The notes: generated by a model not told the origin, from the letters alone. A stretch of 25,058 nt of DNA from JADJLQ01 sp034439915 (GCA_034439915.1 JAWXBI010000100.1:1-25058), one strand, 5' to 3'. Positions 15,541 to 24,435 are shown, numbered from the stretch's first letter. A program made the numbers and translations.

Positions 15541-15624
15541 TTACTCCAAGAGCCGGGCATACAAGGTATCACTCCCGCCATTAGGGTTATTGGCCCCAAC
15601 AGGTGCCGTGATCAGTGGCTGCAT
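15541..15624 (-). CDS. 27-codon ORF upstream of peptide A, uncertain
   Basis: A short frame (ATG 15622-15624 to TAA 15541-15543) encodes MQPLITAPVGANN...NGGSDTLYARLLE and ends 42 bp before the start of peptide A on the same strand. It contains Gly16-Gly17 followed by Ser, as in peptide A, but the leader lacks the conserved Leu, Glu and Ile positions, so it does not look like a PCAT substrate. It could be a leader peptide, a remnant of a larger gene, or chance. Confidence 0.2.
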   Translation of the reverse strand: MQPLITAPVGANNPNGGSDTLYARLLE

Positions 15625-15644
15625 TAATGCGGTTGGCCACCCGA

Positions 15645-15810
15645 CTCAAAAAGTCTATGATAAGATATAACCTGTAAGCCACTTTGTATTGTCTTTTGTT
15701 TATCCAATCCCCCTGTCGATCTTTATCCATCCGGACAGGATTGGGACTGAACACTCAAAAGACAAGTACAAAGCGACCTAATCTTAGTGCCTCATAGTGT
15801 TTTTTGATTG
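15645..15810. repeat. Large imperfect inverted repeat (about 75-nt arms)
   Basis: Blocks that pair across a 16-nt loop are, from outside in, TCAAAAA...CTATGA, TAAGAT, CTTTGTA-TTGTCTTTTG (left 15672-15688; right about 15754-15772) and CCAATCC..CTGTC (15704-15717) with GACAGGATTGG (15734-15744). The predicted single-stranded fold is a cruciform-like hairpin of about 165 nt. No coding content is seen. It lies between the 3' end of the helicase gene and the start of the peptide operon. A MITE-like or recombination element is the simplest reading. Confidence 0.65.
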
Positions 15811-16155
15811 CTCAAAAAAGTGCAATTTGAATGCGGGTGTTTATAAGTAAAAAGGATGCATCCTCCAGGTTATTAAAAGAGCAACCCTGTTTACCTATTT
15901 AAAGGGTGATCTGAAGAAATGGATAAGTATATTTTTTTCTATCCGGATAGTTATTTCCCCTGATCATCCATATTCATTTTAAAATCTGAAAAGAACTTAT
16001 GTTTTTATTAATTCGTGTTGTGATATTAAACAACCTCTCAATTAATTAGTGATACTAAATTAGAACCTCTTTTATAGTTTTCCAAATGCCTGACCTATAT
16101 TGTCGTGAATTGACTTCTGAAAATTTTAATTATCCTTAAAAGGCAAGCAATATTT
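15811..16155. other. AT-rich spacer, no gene seen
   Basis: This 345-bp stretch between the inverted repeat and the stop codon of the helicase gene contains no reading frame longer than about 16 codons with a usual start, no clear hairpin terminator and no repeat that I can see. Confidence 0.5.
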
Positions 16156-18615
16156 TTATTCTGCCAGAGGGTCTGTCCTGAAGGAAGCTAATATCATCCG
16201 GATTTCCCCATAGTTGAATTCTTCCCCAAGAACATCTTTAAGCGCCTTAAGGGTATAATCTGGATGCTCCTGGATCAAGGCACTCAATTTTTTAATTTTT
16301 GTTTCTTCCACTACAGCATGGATGTTTAAGTGACCTGCGGCGACAGCATCTGCAAGATGGCTTTCTATCGTTGAGACGGCCATGGCCCGTTCCCTGGCGA
16401 TTTCAACAATCGATTTGCCGGATTTGAATAATTCATAAGTAAGCTGACGGGTTTCCCCTTTTATTTTTTTAATAACTTCGCGATGGGGACTTTCGACAGC
16501 CAACTGGGTTGGTAAATGGTTTTGAGAACAAAAATCCTCAATCATTTCAATTAATTGGATTCCGTATTGTTCAATTTTCTTTTTTCCCAGACCTTTAATC
16601 CCGGCTAAGGCGGGCAGGTTGCCGGGTAATTCATGGCAGATTTGTTTGATCGCTTGTTGGGACAATATCATATATATGGGCAGGTCACGTTCCAAGGCCA
16701 GTCGATCCCTCCATTGTTTAATGGTGGCATACAGGTTTTTGTGAACCATAGGTATTTCATCTTTGGGCAAAACTCTTTTAGCCAGCTTTTTAATGAGCGG
16801 ATCAATAGATGCATTGGCTTTGTTTTGCAGATATCGGGTGGTCTCAAATTTTTTCTCGCTGGCTTTCAGTACCTGGGTTTTTTCGTGGCATTCCCTGAAT
16901 AAATGATCCAGTGCCTGGCGCAGGGTTTTTTGAATTTCTTTATTGTCGGTATCCAGGTCCAGGGAGAGCAAAGTATCTATAAAATATCCCTGCAGCCTGG
17001 ATAATAAATAGGTACTTCCCTTTGGTACCCTTTCCTGTAAAACCTCGTGATCTTCTGGCAGTCCGGGTTGAATTAAATACGTTTCCACCTGGATTAAAAA
17101 CTTATCAGCGATGTCGAGAATTTCTTTTTGATAATACAAAGAAAGCTGACGAATGATATCCGCGGTCCCCGGCGCAAGGGAAGAGTCAAGAGTATCAATG
17201 AGTTTATTCAGGTAAGCCAGCCTCTGTTTTATACCTTTAAAATCGAACAACTCTCTGATCAGTTCACTTTGAGTGGCTTTGCGGGCCTCTATAAGACTGG
17301 TTTCATCCGGATTTTGCAATTGAGATTCGCTGTTAAAAGCAGAGATGGTTTGATCCATGCGGATACTTTGCGAATTGATGGGTGTCAAGAGGACGAGGCC
17401 TTCAAAGGTTTTGCACCGGCTCAGGGCTACATATACCTGTCCATGGGCAAAAGAAGACCGGGCATCGATAATAGCCCTTTCAAATGTCAATCCCTGACTT
17501 TTATGAATCGTGATTGCCCAGGCCAGTTTAATCGGAAACTGGGTAAATGTTCCAATTACGTTCTCCTGCAATTGTTTGTTTTCATCTATAGCATATTTGA
17601 TGTTTTGCCAGGCTACCCGATTGACCCGGATATCCGATTGATCCCCCTGGCAACGGATGGATATCAGCTCGTCTTTAATTTCTGTAATGATCCCCAGTTT
17701 GCCATTATAATATATTTTGTCTTTGCTGTTGTCATTTTTAACAAACATGATTTGAGCGCCCACCTTTAGTTCAAGCCGGTAATCGTTTGGATAGTTCGGT
17801 TCGGGGAATTCATTTTCAATTGTGGCGGTGTAGGTATGGGTTTTCCCACTTAATGCCACCAATTTATGTTGATTGATAGACTGGGCCGTGTGGTTATGCG
17901 TGGTCAGGGTGATATATTCTTTGTCCTCCGGGGCCTCAAAATCCGGTTTATAACGGGTATTCAACCAATCTATATCGTTTTGACTTAACCGTTTTTCCCT
18001 GATCTTGTTAAGCAAGTCGATGAATACCTGGTCAGCCTGGCGGTAGATATGAGTAAGTTCTATGACTACCGGCAGGCTTTTTTTCAAGGCCAGACTGTCA
18101 AAAAAGAATATACTGGAATAATAAGGTTTGAGCAAAGTCCATTCTTCTTCTTTTATAATAGGAGCCAATTGATGCAAGTCCCCGATCATCAGCACCTGAA
18201 CGCCGCCAAAAGGTTTGTAACGGTTGCGGTATCTCCGGAGCACGGCATCTATTCCGTCCAGCATATCGGCCCGGACCATACTGATTTCATCAATGACGAG
18301 CAGATCCATCGCGCGCAAAGTTTTTAGTTTTTCAGCGCTGTATTTGTGTTCTCTGTCTAAAGGCCGGGCATTCTCCGGGTCGGGTATAAATGGCCCGAAG
18401 GGAAGTTGAAAAAAGGAGTGAATGGTCACTCCGCCGGCATTGATAGCAGCGACACCCGTAGGAGCAACCACCACAATTCTTTTGGGGGTGGAATTTTTTA
18501 AGTTTTTAAGAAAGGTTGTTTTACCCGTACCGGCTTTACCGGTGAGAAATACGTTTTTATTGGTAAAGCGGACATACTGGTCGACCAGGTGTAATTGAGG
18601 ATTAAGGGTCTTCAT
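16156..18615 (-). CDS. PIF1-like superfamily 1 helicase with HRDC and HTH C-terminal domains
   Basis: I choose the ATG at 18613-18615 (819 aa); an upstream Met adds nine residues without family match. Helicase motifs are in order: I TGKAGTGKTT (25-34), II LLVIDEISM, III QVLMIGDLHQL, V WAITIHKSQGLTF and VI VYVALSRCKTFEGLVLL. The C-terminal third carries an HRDC-like domain (around GNLPALAGIKGLGKKKIEQYG) and a winged-helix/HTH module (FKSGKSIVEIARERAMAVSTIESHL). This combination is common in Bacteroidota. It is a 5'-3' DNA helicase family with roles in replication and repair. It is transcribed alone. Confidence 0.9.
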   Translation of the reverse strand: MKTLNPQLHLVDQYVRFTNKNVFLTGKAGTGKTTFLKNLKNSTPKRIVVVAPTGVAAINAGGVTIHSFFQLPFGPFIPDPENARPLDREHKYSAEKLKTLRAMDLLVIDEISMVRADMLDGIDAVLRRYRNRYKPFGGVQVLMIGDLHQLAPIIKEEEWTLLKPYYSSIFFFDSLALKKSLPVVIELTHIYRQADQVFIDLLNKIREKRLSQNDIDWLNTRYKPDFEAPEDKEYITLTTHNHTAQSINQHKLVALSGKTHTYTATIENEFPEPNYPNDYRLELKVGAQIMFVKNDNSKDKIYYNGKLGIITEIKDELISIRCQGDQSDIRVNRVAWQNIKYAIDENKQLQENVIGTFTQFPIKLAWAITIHKSQGLTFERAIIDARSSFAHGQVYVALSRCKTFEGLVLLTPINSQSIRMDQTISAFNSESQLQNPDETSLIEARKATQSELIRELFDFKGIKQRLAYLNKLIDTLDSSLAPGTADIIRQLSLYYQKEILDIADKFLIQVETYLIQPGLPEDHEVLQERVPKGSTYLLSRLQGYFIDTLLSLDLDTDNKEIQKTLRQALDHLFRECHEKTQVLKASEKKFETTRYLQNKANASIDPLIKKLAKRVLPKDEIPMVHKNLYATIKQWRDRLALERDLPIYMILSQQAIKQICHELPGNLPALAGIKGLGKKKIEQYGIQLIEMIEDFCSQNHLPTQLAVESPHREVIKKIKGETRQLTYELFKSGKSIVEIARERAMAVSTIESHLADAVAAGHLNIHAVVEETKIKKLSALIQEHPDYTLKALKDVLGEEFNYGEIRMILASFRTDPLAE

Positions 18616-18888
18616 TTCGGGGTATAAATATAGAGTATGCATAAGGAATAAATTAGATGATGAGATGGCAAAATAATGACCTGTTCAGTCGTTATTCGTC
18701 TGATAAGCGGTTCTTTTCGATTGTAGCCGATTATAGCTGGATAAAAACGGCTAATGCTTTCCATTCGGCCTGCTAAGACTCCCTGGGATCTATGGAGTTT
18801 TAAATCAGAAATATTCTATTGGTAATTTTATACCTGCTTGAAATTTATCTGCATCCGGGAAATGAATTATCTTTTCACCATTAAGCCG

Positions 18889-19659
18889 ATGGCCTTTGTC
18901 AATTCTTTTTTGTCCGTTTATCACCTAAGCCCGCTTCAATGGTTTCTGGTGCTGTTCGCTGCAATGATCATCGGTATGTCCAAAGCCGGAATAGGATCTG
19001 TTTCCATTATCTCCGTTTCCATCTGGGCCTGGATATTTGGCGGCAGGATGTCCACCGGAATGATACTGCCTATGTTGATATTCGCGGATATTCTGGCTGT
19101 CCGGTATTATAAAAGACATGCCTTATGGGATCACCTCAAAAAGTTATTACCCTGGATAGCGGCAGGAGTATTGCTGGCTGTGGTCTGCGGCCAGTATATC
19201 AATGATCAGCTCTTTAAACGCCTGATGGCTTTTATCATATTGATCTCTTTATTTGCATTGTTCTGGTGGGAAAAAAGGCCAATGGCTAAGGTGCCCTATC
19301 ATTGGTTGTTTGCAGGAAGTATGGGGCTGGCCACGGGGTTTACTTCTATGATCGGCAATTTGGCGGGCGGATTTTCTACGGTATATTTTATCAGCATGCA
19401 GGTATTAAAAGACAATTTTATCGGGACCGCGGCCTGGATGTTTTTTATACTTAATAGTTTTAAACTTCCTTTTCATATTTTGGTGTGGAAGACGGTGTCA
19501 GTATCTTCCGTTACTTTAAATGTAATGATGATCCCTGCGATAGCCGTTGGATTTTATACCGGAGTTTTTTTGGTTAAAAAACTCAATGAACAACGGTTCC
19601 GGAAGGTAATACTCTGGCTGACGACGATCAGCTCGTTATTGATTTTGTTGGATCTTTAA
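18889..19659 (+). CDS. TauE/SafE family membrane permease (sulfite exporter-like)
   Basis: I start at ATG 18889 (256 aa), which begins AFVNSFLSVYHLSPLQWF; upstream Met codons at 18838 and 18862 are possible. About seven to eight hydrophobic spans are seen, with family blocks MIIGMSKAGIGS, PMLIFADILAVRYY and GFTSMIGNLAGGFSTVYF, where the paired Gly-rich loops define the TauE/SafE family. Members move sulfite, sulfoacetate or other small organic anions across the inner membrane; the substrate here is unknown. It is divergent from the helicase. Confidence 0.85.
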   Translation: MAFVNSFLSVYHLSPLQWFLVLFAAMIIGMSKAGIGSVSIISVSIWAWIFGGRMSTGMILPMLIFADILAVRYYKRHALWDHLKKLLPWIAAGVLLAVVCGQYINDQLFKRLMAFIILISLFALFWWEKRPMAKVPYHWLFAGSMGLATGFTSMIGNLAGGFSTVYFISMQVLKDNFIGTAAWMFFILNSFKLPFHILVWKTVSVSSVTLNVMMIPAIAVGFYTGVFLVKKLNEQRFRKVILWLTTISSLLILLDL

Positions 19660-19891
19660 GGAACAAATCATTAAATAAAGTTAGAAGATTCATTTACAAT
19701 TCAGCCATTTGGTCACCTTACCACCAAAGATTAGATCGGCACAACAAGAAGAATGGGATCAAAAACCACTGAGGCTGTTTAACTTATCTTTCATTCTTTA
19801 ATCGTTTCGATTACAAATCAGGTATCTTCATATCATTTGCAGACATCATTGAATTCATCGCCACTTTTTCAATGAATAAATCAGGTAAATT

Positions 19892-21148
19892 GTGATCGGA
19901 AAAATAAAGGAACTGCTAACCAATAAAAGCAACCAGGTCGTTTTGGACCAGATGGTTTTCAGTGGCTCCGGTTTTTTGACCACGGTGGTGCTGGCGCGCA
20001 TATTAGGGCCCGCTGAATTTGGCATATATGCTTCCGTGGTGCTGATCTCATACCTGATCATAAGTATAATGAATGCCCTGGTCATTCAGCCTTTCCAGGT
20101 GGCTCCGGCAGAAATCAGTGACCAAACATCCTATCATTCATTCACGTTTTGGGTGCAACTGAATTTATTACTTATACTATCCGTTTTTATATTTATTATT
20201 CTTCGTTTTAATATAAAAGCGTTGGATTCCTTCAATCAATTAAACGAAGGTCAGATCATTTATTATATCTGTTTTATATTCCAGGATTATTTCAGGAAGT
20301 TTTTTTTAGCCAAAGCCTGGGTATTTTCCATCCTGATGATCGATATCCTAACGTCTGTTTTACAAATCATTTTATTAGGCCTTGCGTTTTGGGATACCAC
20401 CTGGACCTTGAATAATATTATCTTATGGATGGGGTTGACTTATCTGCCGGGAATAATAATGTGTATAATCATACTAAAACCCTGGTTTAATCATTTAAGT
20501 GATTGGCCGTCTTATATCAAACTACATTATGAGACCGGAGGCTGGATGATGTTGACTTCTATTACTCAATGGTGGTCGGGCAATTTGTTTTTTGCGGTCA
20601 CCGGTGTTTTTCTGGGAGCCCAGGCATTAGGCGCTTTTCGATTGGTCCAATCGGTTCTTGGAATTCTGAATGTATTACTTCAAACGTTTGAAAACTATGT
20701 AATTCCAACCGCCACAAGGCTTTATAAACAGTCAGCGCAAAAAGCGGTTAAGTATTTGCAAAAGATCACTTTAAATGCCGCTCCTTTGTTCGGGATATTA
20801 CTTGGAATAATATTTATTTTTGCCAAACAGATCATACAATTAGCCGGGGGAAAGGAATTTGCCGATTATGATTATGTAGTCCGGGGCATGGCGGTGCTTT
20901 ATGCACTCATTTTTTTAGGATACCCGATAAGAATAGCGATCAGAATGTTGTTGTTGAACAAAAGTTATTTTTTGGGTTACTTGTTTTCATTATTATTTTG
21001 CATAGCCTCTTTCAGGTTTCTTCTCAACGCATGGAACCTCCGTGGCGCGATTGCAGGGTTGATTATTTCCCAACTGATTGTGATGGGTTACTGGCAATTT
21101 ATCCTTGTGAAAAACAAATTGTTCTTATTAAAAAAATCGGATGGGTGA
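19892..21148 (+). CDS. Polysaccharide flippase (Wzx/MATE-like, oligosaccharide flippase family)
   Basis: The 418-aa membrane protein has about 12 predicted spans and the opening VVLDQMVFSGSGFLTTVVLA followed by RILGPAEFGIYASVVLI (about residues 36-52), the signature of polysaccharide-transport/flippase proteins. GAQALGAFRLVQS in the centre is the equivalent second-half block. It would flip lipid-linked glycans to the periplasm. The start is a GTG at 19892, since an in-frame ATG appears only at residue 21. No glycosyltransferases are adjacent, so it is a lone flippase rather than part of an O-antigen cluster. Confidence 0.83.
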   Translation: MIGKIKELLTNKSNQVVLDQMVFSGSGFLTTVVLARILGPAEFGIYASVVLISYLIISIMNALVIQPFQVAPAEISDQTSYHSFTFWVQLNLLLILSVFIFIILRFNIKALDSFNQLNEGQIIYYICFIFQDYFRKFFLAKAWVFSILMIDILTSVLQIILLGLAFWDTTWTLNNIILWMGLTYLPGIIMCIIILKPWFNHLSDWPSYIKLHYETGGWMMLTSITQWWSGNLFFAVTGVFLGAQALGAFRLVQSVLGILNVLLQTFENYVIPTATRLYKQSAQKAVKYLQKITLNAAPLFGILLGIIFIFAKQIIQLAGGKEFADYDYVVRGMAVLYALIFLGYPIRIAIRMLLLNKSYFLGYLFSLLFCIASFRFLLNAWNLRGAIAGLIISQLIVMGYWQFILVKNKLFLLKKSDG

Positions 21149-21346
21149 ACCATCACAAAATGGAAAGGGGAGGTAATTATTACTTAGGGTGTGCAGAATA
21201 ATTAAAATCATAAACCGGATCCGGGCCAACTAATTATTCATTCTATCAGTTGGATAAATTTCCATAACACAAATTATAATGGTATCTAATCACTGACCCT
21301 GATTTATTAATCTATTCTTGTATTTTTAGGAAAAAAATACCATCTC

Positions 21347-21985
21347 ATGAAAATCAAACACTATAATCGCAGAACATTTTTAAACAATACCATTGGACTA
21401 TCTACCAGTACGGCAGGTATGTTGATTCTGCCCAGATATTTAAATATCAATGCCCTCATGGCGAAGGATGTCAATCTCAATCATATTGGCCCATTGGAAG
21501 GGTACACCCCTCAGGTTGGCACCTTGATTTCAATGTTGGATTGGTTATCAGACTCTGTGATTGGAGTAGCAAAAAACTTAACGGTAGACGAATTGGATTA
21601 TCTGCACGATTCGGATTCCAATTCTATTGGGGCGCTTATGCTGCATATAGCAGCCACGGAGGTAATATACCAGGACATTACTTTTCATCAATTAGATGAT
21701 TTCAGTGGTGTCAATAAATTGAAATGGAATGTAGCTATGGAGTTGGGCCCTGATGCCCAGGTAAAAATCAAGGGAAATCCTTTAGCGTATTATGTAGAAG
21801 CCATGGACGAAGCAAGAGCCACCACAAAAAAGGAAATGAAAAAACGGAACGATAGCTGGCTGTTATCCGGCGAAACAAAAGAGTGGGACTGGAATAATTA
21901 TTGCAAATGGTTTCATGTCGCTGAACATTTTGCCAACCATCGTGGCCAAATGACCTGGTATAAAAAAAGGTTGCCTAAAAAATAG
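21347..21985 (+). CDS. DinB-like four-helix protein with twin-arginine signal
   Basis: The 212-aa protein starts with HYNRRTFLNNTIGL and a hydrophobic run, a Tat-type signal. The mature part is a DinB/YfiT-like four-helix bundle: LISMLDWLSDSVIGVAKNLT, SIGALMLHIAATEVIYQ with a conserved His, and WFHVAEHFANHRGQM near the C-terminus with the His residues that bind metal in the family. Most DinB proteins are cytoplasmic thiol-dependent transferases, so a Tat-exported member is less usual. A possible Bacteroidota -7 element (TATTCTTG) lies about 30 bp upstream, unverified. It converges on the next gene with 13 bp between stops. Confidence 0.8.
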   Translation: MKIKHYNRRTFLNNTIGLSTSTAGMLILPRYLNINALMAKDVNLNHIGPLEGYTPQVGTLISMLDWLSDSVIGVAKNLTVDELDYLHDSDSNSIGALMLHIAATEVIYQDITFHQLDDFSGVNKLKWNVAMELGPDAQVKIKGNPLAYYVEAMDEARATTKKEMKKRNDSWLLSGETKEWDWNNYCKWFHVAEHFANHRGQMTWYKKRLPKK

Positions 21986-21998
21986 GCAAACCAACACG

Positions 21999-23114
21999 TT
22001 ACCTCAAACTTACTTTTTTACCGGATTTAACAGCGGCGACTATGGCGTCCAAGATGATCATATCTTTTAACCCTTCCTCCCCGTTTACCGGTACAACAGG
22101 CACCTTACCGGCCAGTATGATGTCGGACATTTCATCCATCTGGACCGTTTGATGGGTGACGTGGGCATGGGTGAGTTCCCCCTTATTGGTCCTGGCTTTG
22201 ATGGGGCCATAACCAGTGGAAGGTTGCATTTCAGCAAACCCTTTTTCTGCATTAAGATAAAAACGATCGAGGCCATTCATACTATAGGTGGACAAACACG
22301 AGGCGACCGCTCCGCTGGGGAAGCCCAATTGAAAAGTAATGGTCTCATCGACTCCTTCTTTGAATTTGACCTTATCGATCTTCGTTTCCTGGGCCGTCAC
22401 CCAGATCGGTTCTTCACCCACCATATACCGCGAGCCATTGACTGCGTATAGTCCGATATCCATCAAAGACCCTCCCCCGGCCAGCTCTTTTTTTAACCGC
22501 CATTGATTGGGGTCTCCGATTCGGAATCCACACAGTGCCTGAAAAAACATAATCTTACCCAGTTCGCCATCTTTTCTCATACGGACAATCTCCAGGGTCT
22601 TGGGTTCAAAATGCATGCGGTATCCTACCAACAATTTGACTTTGGCGGTTTTACAGGCCTGGATCATTTGCCGGGCCTGGGCGGCATTCATAGACATCGG
22701 CTTTTCGCAAATCACATGTTTGCCGGCTTTAGCTACCCGGATGGAATAAGGGGCATGCAGGGAATTCGGAGTGATGACATACACCGCATCGATGTCCGGA
22801 TTGTTTTTTATTTCATCAAAATTGGTATAGTTATAACAGTTTTTCTCGGGGATACCGTATTTGGCCTGCCAGGCAGTGATCTTAGAAGGTGTGCCACTGA
22901 TCACACCGACGAGCTTGGCCCGGGTACAGGTCTGCATGGCATCCGCCACCCTCGTACCATAACTACCGAGACCCAGGATGGCCACTTTTAATACAGGTCC
23001 TTCGTATGGGACTTCGTCATTGCTGTGAACCGTTTTCAATTCCAGATCAGATAAAGCAGGCAAGGCTATTAAAGAAGCGCTTAATTTTTGAAGAAAGTTT
23101 CGTCGGGATTTCAT
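21999..23114 (-). CDS. Tat-exported Gfo/Idh/MocA family oxidoreductase
   Basis: The 371-aa protein has a twin-arginine signal (MKSRRNFLQKLSASLIALPA), then VLKVAILGLGSYGTRVADAM (NAD(P)-binding), AVYVITPNSLHAPYSI, HVICEKPMSMN with the catalytic EKP motif, and GGGSLMDIGLYAVNGSRYM, the C-terminal-domain block resembling glucose-fructose oxidoreductase. Glucose-fructose oxidoreductase of Zymomonas is likewise Tat-exported with bound cofactor, so a periplasmic sugar oxidoreductase is the likely role. The exact substrate is unknown. Confidence 0.9.
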   Translation of the reverse strand: MKSRRNFLQKLSASLIALPALSDLELKTVHSNDEVPYEGPVLKVAILGLGSYGTRVADAMQTCTRAKLVGVISGTPSKITAWQAKYGIPEKNCYNYTNFDEIKNNPDIDAVYVITPNSLHAPYSIRVAKAGKHVICEKPMSMNAAQARQMIQACKTAKVKLLVGYRMHFEPKTLEIVRMRKDGELGKIMFFQALCGFRIGDPNQWRLKKELAGGGSLMDIGLYAVNGSRYMVGEEPIWVTAQETKIDKVKFKEGVDETITFQLGFPSGAVASCLSTYSMNGLDRFYLNAEKGFAEMQPSTGYGPIKARTNKGELTHAHVTHQTVQMDEMSDIILAGKVPVVPVNGEEGLKDMIILDAIVAAVKSGKKVSLR

Positions 23115-23509
23115 GGATTAAATGATTTTATCTTTTATTTGAATAAAAATTGCTCTATTGGGCGTTTGATTAGCCTTGTTCAAAGATGGTGAATGTTCAG
23201 GAAAAGTGGAGTATCTGGTTAATATACATCGAAAATAATGAAGTGTAAATAGGATAAGAAAGGACACCAAATATTAACAACTAATATTATCAGGGGGTTA
23301 TTATCTGATCGGTCCGAAACTTCCTGCTTCAACTCATCACTGCCACATTTTTTGCTTGCCTAAGCAGCTTACCAGTTTTAAATCACATTAATGGAATTCG
23401 CAGCAACAGTCGTTATTGGGAATGACCTTTCTGCATAGAATAAATTGAGTATCATGCCGGGTACGAACCATTTTGGCGTTATAACAAAGACAAAATGGTT
23501 AAAAACCTT

Positions 23510-23740
23510 TCAATAAATGACCTGGTTGGAAGGGAAGCTAAAATTACCGGAAGTCTCGATGTATTCGCCTTTTAAACTCATATCAACTCCAAGAGGGCGG
23601 ACCTTGACCGAAGCGTCATGGCTGACGATAAATGTTTTAAATTCCATTTCCCCGACCCAATCATCATAGGAATGATACATACTCCACCAGCATAAATACA
23701 ACGCTCTACTGCAATTTTCTACTGCGGTATACTTCAACAA
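23510..23740 (-). CDS. Possible small protein or gene remnant, unrecognised
   Basis: This is a 76-codon frame starting at TTG with no ATG nearby. The C-terminal half (EMEFKTFIVSHDASVKVRPL and following) has a balanced, soluble-protein composition, while the first 25 residues are Cys/Trp/Tyr-rich and look non-coding. A plus-strand frame of about 50 codons overlaps it. I cannot assign a family; it may be the tail of a degraded gene. Confidence 0.2.
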   Translation of the reverse strand: MLKYTAVENCSRALYLCWWSMYHSYDDWVGEMEFKTFIVSHDASVKVRPLGVDMSLKGEYIETSGNFSFPSNQVIY

Positions 23741-23755
23741 AAGAATAAAACTGAG

Positions 23756-23803
23756 GCATCATTTCGGTGATGCAGATGGTTATTTCCTGACCTGTTCGTC
23801 AGG
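23756..23803. promoter_or_regulatory. Two tandem hairpins upstream of hicB
   Basis: GCATCA-TTTCGG-TGATGC (23756-23773) is followed 12 bp later by CCTGAC-CTGTTC-GTCAGG (23786-23803). Both are perfect 6-bp stems with 6-nt loops. They end 31 bp before the hicB ATG, where a HicB operator would be expected, but they could equally be REP-type palindromes. Confidence 0.35.
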
Positions 23804-23834
23804 AGCGACTGAATAAAACCCGTAAATTGACCAT

Positions 23835-24059
23835 ATGAAACAGAAAAAGGAGCTAACTGCAATTATCGAAAAAGAAGGCAGCGGATATGTATCTCTTTGT
23901 CCGGAACTTGATATAACAAGTCAGGGAGATACGATCGAATAAGCACGGACAAATCTGATTGAGGCTCTTGAACTTTTCTTCGAAACGGCTTCATCCACTG
24001 AGATTATCGACAGATTACATGATGAAATACTGATAACTCGGGTTCAGATTGCAGTGTAA
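23835..24059 (+). pseudogene. hicB: hicB-like antitoxin, interrupted by an in-frame stop
   Basis: The frame of 75 codons (ATG 23835, final TAA 24057-24059) reads as a HicB partial-RNase-H-fold antitoxin: ELTAIIEKEGSGYVSLCPEL, then DITSQGDTIE, then after the break ARTNLIEALELFFETAS. Codon 36 is TAA (23940-23942), where the family usually has Glu (GDTIEEA), so a single G-to-T change from GAA would explain it. The product would stop at 35 residues, losing the dimerisation and toxin-contact half. It overlaps the following hicA by one base (TAATG), the normal coupling. A sequencing error is possible, but the neighbouring gene is damaged as well. Confidence 0.85.
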
Positions 24060-24268
24060 TGTGGACGCTTTCAGGCAAAGAAGTTTGTCAAATTCTTACC
24101 AAACATGGGTTTGTGCAGGTACGGAAGCGAGGAAGTCACGTTGTTATGCAGAAAAAAGTAGAAGGCACAACGGTAACCGTTCCAGTTCCTATTCACAAAG
24201 AACTTAAAACAGGTACGCTTTTCTCGATCATTTGACAAAGCGGAATATCCAAAGGAATATTCGGATAA
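24059..24268 (+). pseudogene. hicA: hicA-like mRNA interferase toxin, truncated by a late stop
   Basis: The frame from ATG 24059 reads LSGKEVCQILTKHGFVQVRK, then RGSHVVMQK with the catalytic His27, then TVTVPVPIHKELKTGTLFSII, the compact dsRNA-binding-like fold of HicA. TGA at 24233-24235 follows; the frame then continues QSGISKGIFG to TAA 24266-24268, matching the usual ending SIIRQSGIS, so the stop replaces an Arg codon (CGA to TGA fits). The 58-aa product keeps the active site but lacks the last helix. Loss of both toxin end and antitoxin suggests the module is decaying. Confidence 0.85.
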
Positions 24269-24435
24269 AAAAACATACGCTTCCAATAACCTGGCGGCTT
24301 CATCTACTCCTTTTACGACATTACACCAGCCCAGCTTCCTAAATTTTCTGACATTTCTTTAGACTAAAAGAAACCGGTTTTTAAAAATCGATAAAGCCTG
24401 TTGCATTAAAAAACAAACCCGAAGTTTGCACCAGA

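Larger units (their letters stand above)
23115..23834. other. 720-bp spacer with palindromes; no confident gene
   Basis: The spacer contains a perfect 10-bp inverted repeat AACCATTTTG/CAAAATGGTT (23466-23475 and 23491-23500) and, near its right end, two tandem hairpins listed separately. A 76-codon minus-strand frame (23510-23740) is possible but uncertain and is listed on its own. I see nothing else in the stretch 23115-23460. Confidence 0.5.

Noticed and set aside
15645..15810. Integron attC site
   Set aside because: The palindrome lacks clear RYYYAAC/GTTRRRY ends and no integrase or cassette series is present.
17128..17769. 213-codon plus-strand frame opposite the helicase gene
   Set aside because: It is antisense to a gene with complete helicase motifs, and its residues match no family.
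22503..22991. 162-codon plus-strand frame opposite the Gfo/Idh/MocA gene
   Set aside because: It is the antisense shadow of a clearly coding gene, with His/Asp/Gly-rich composition typical of such shadows.
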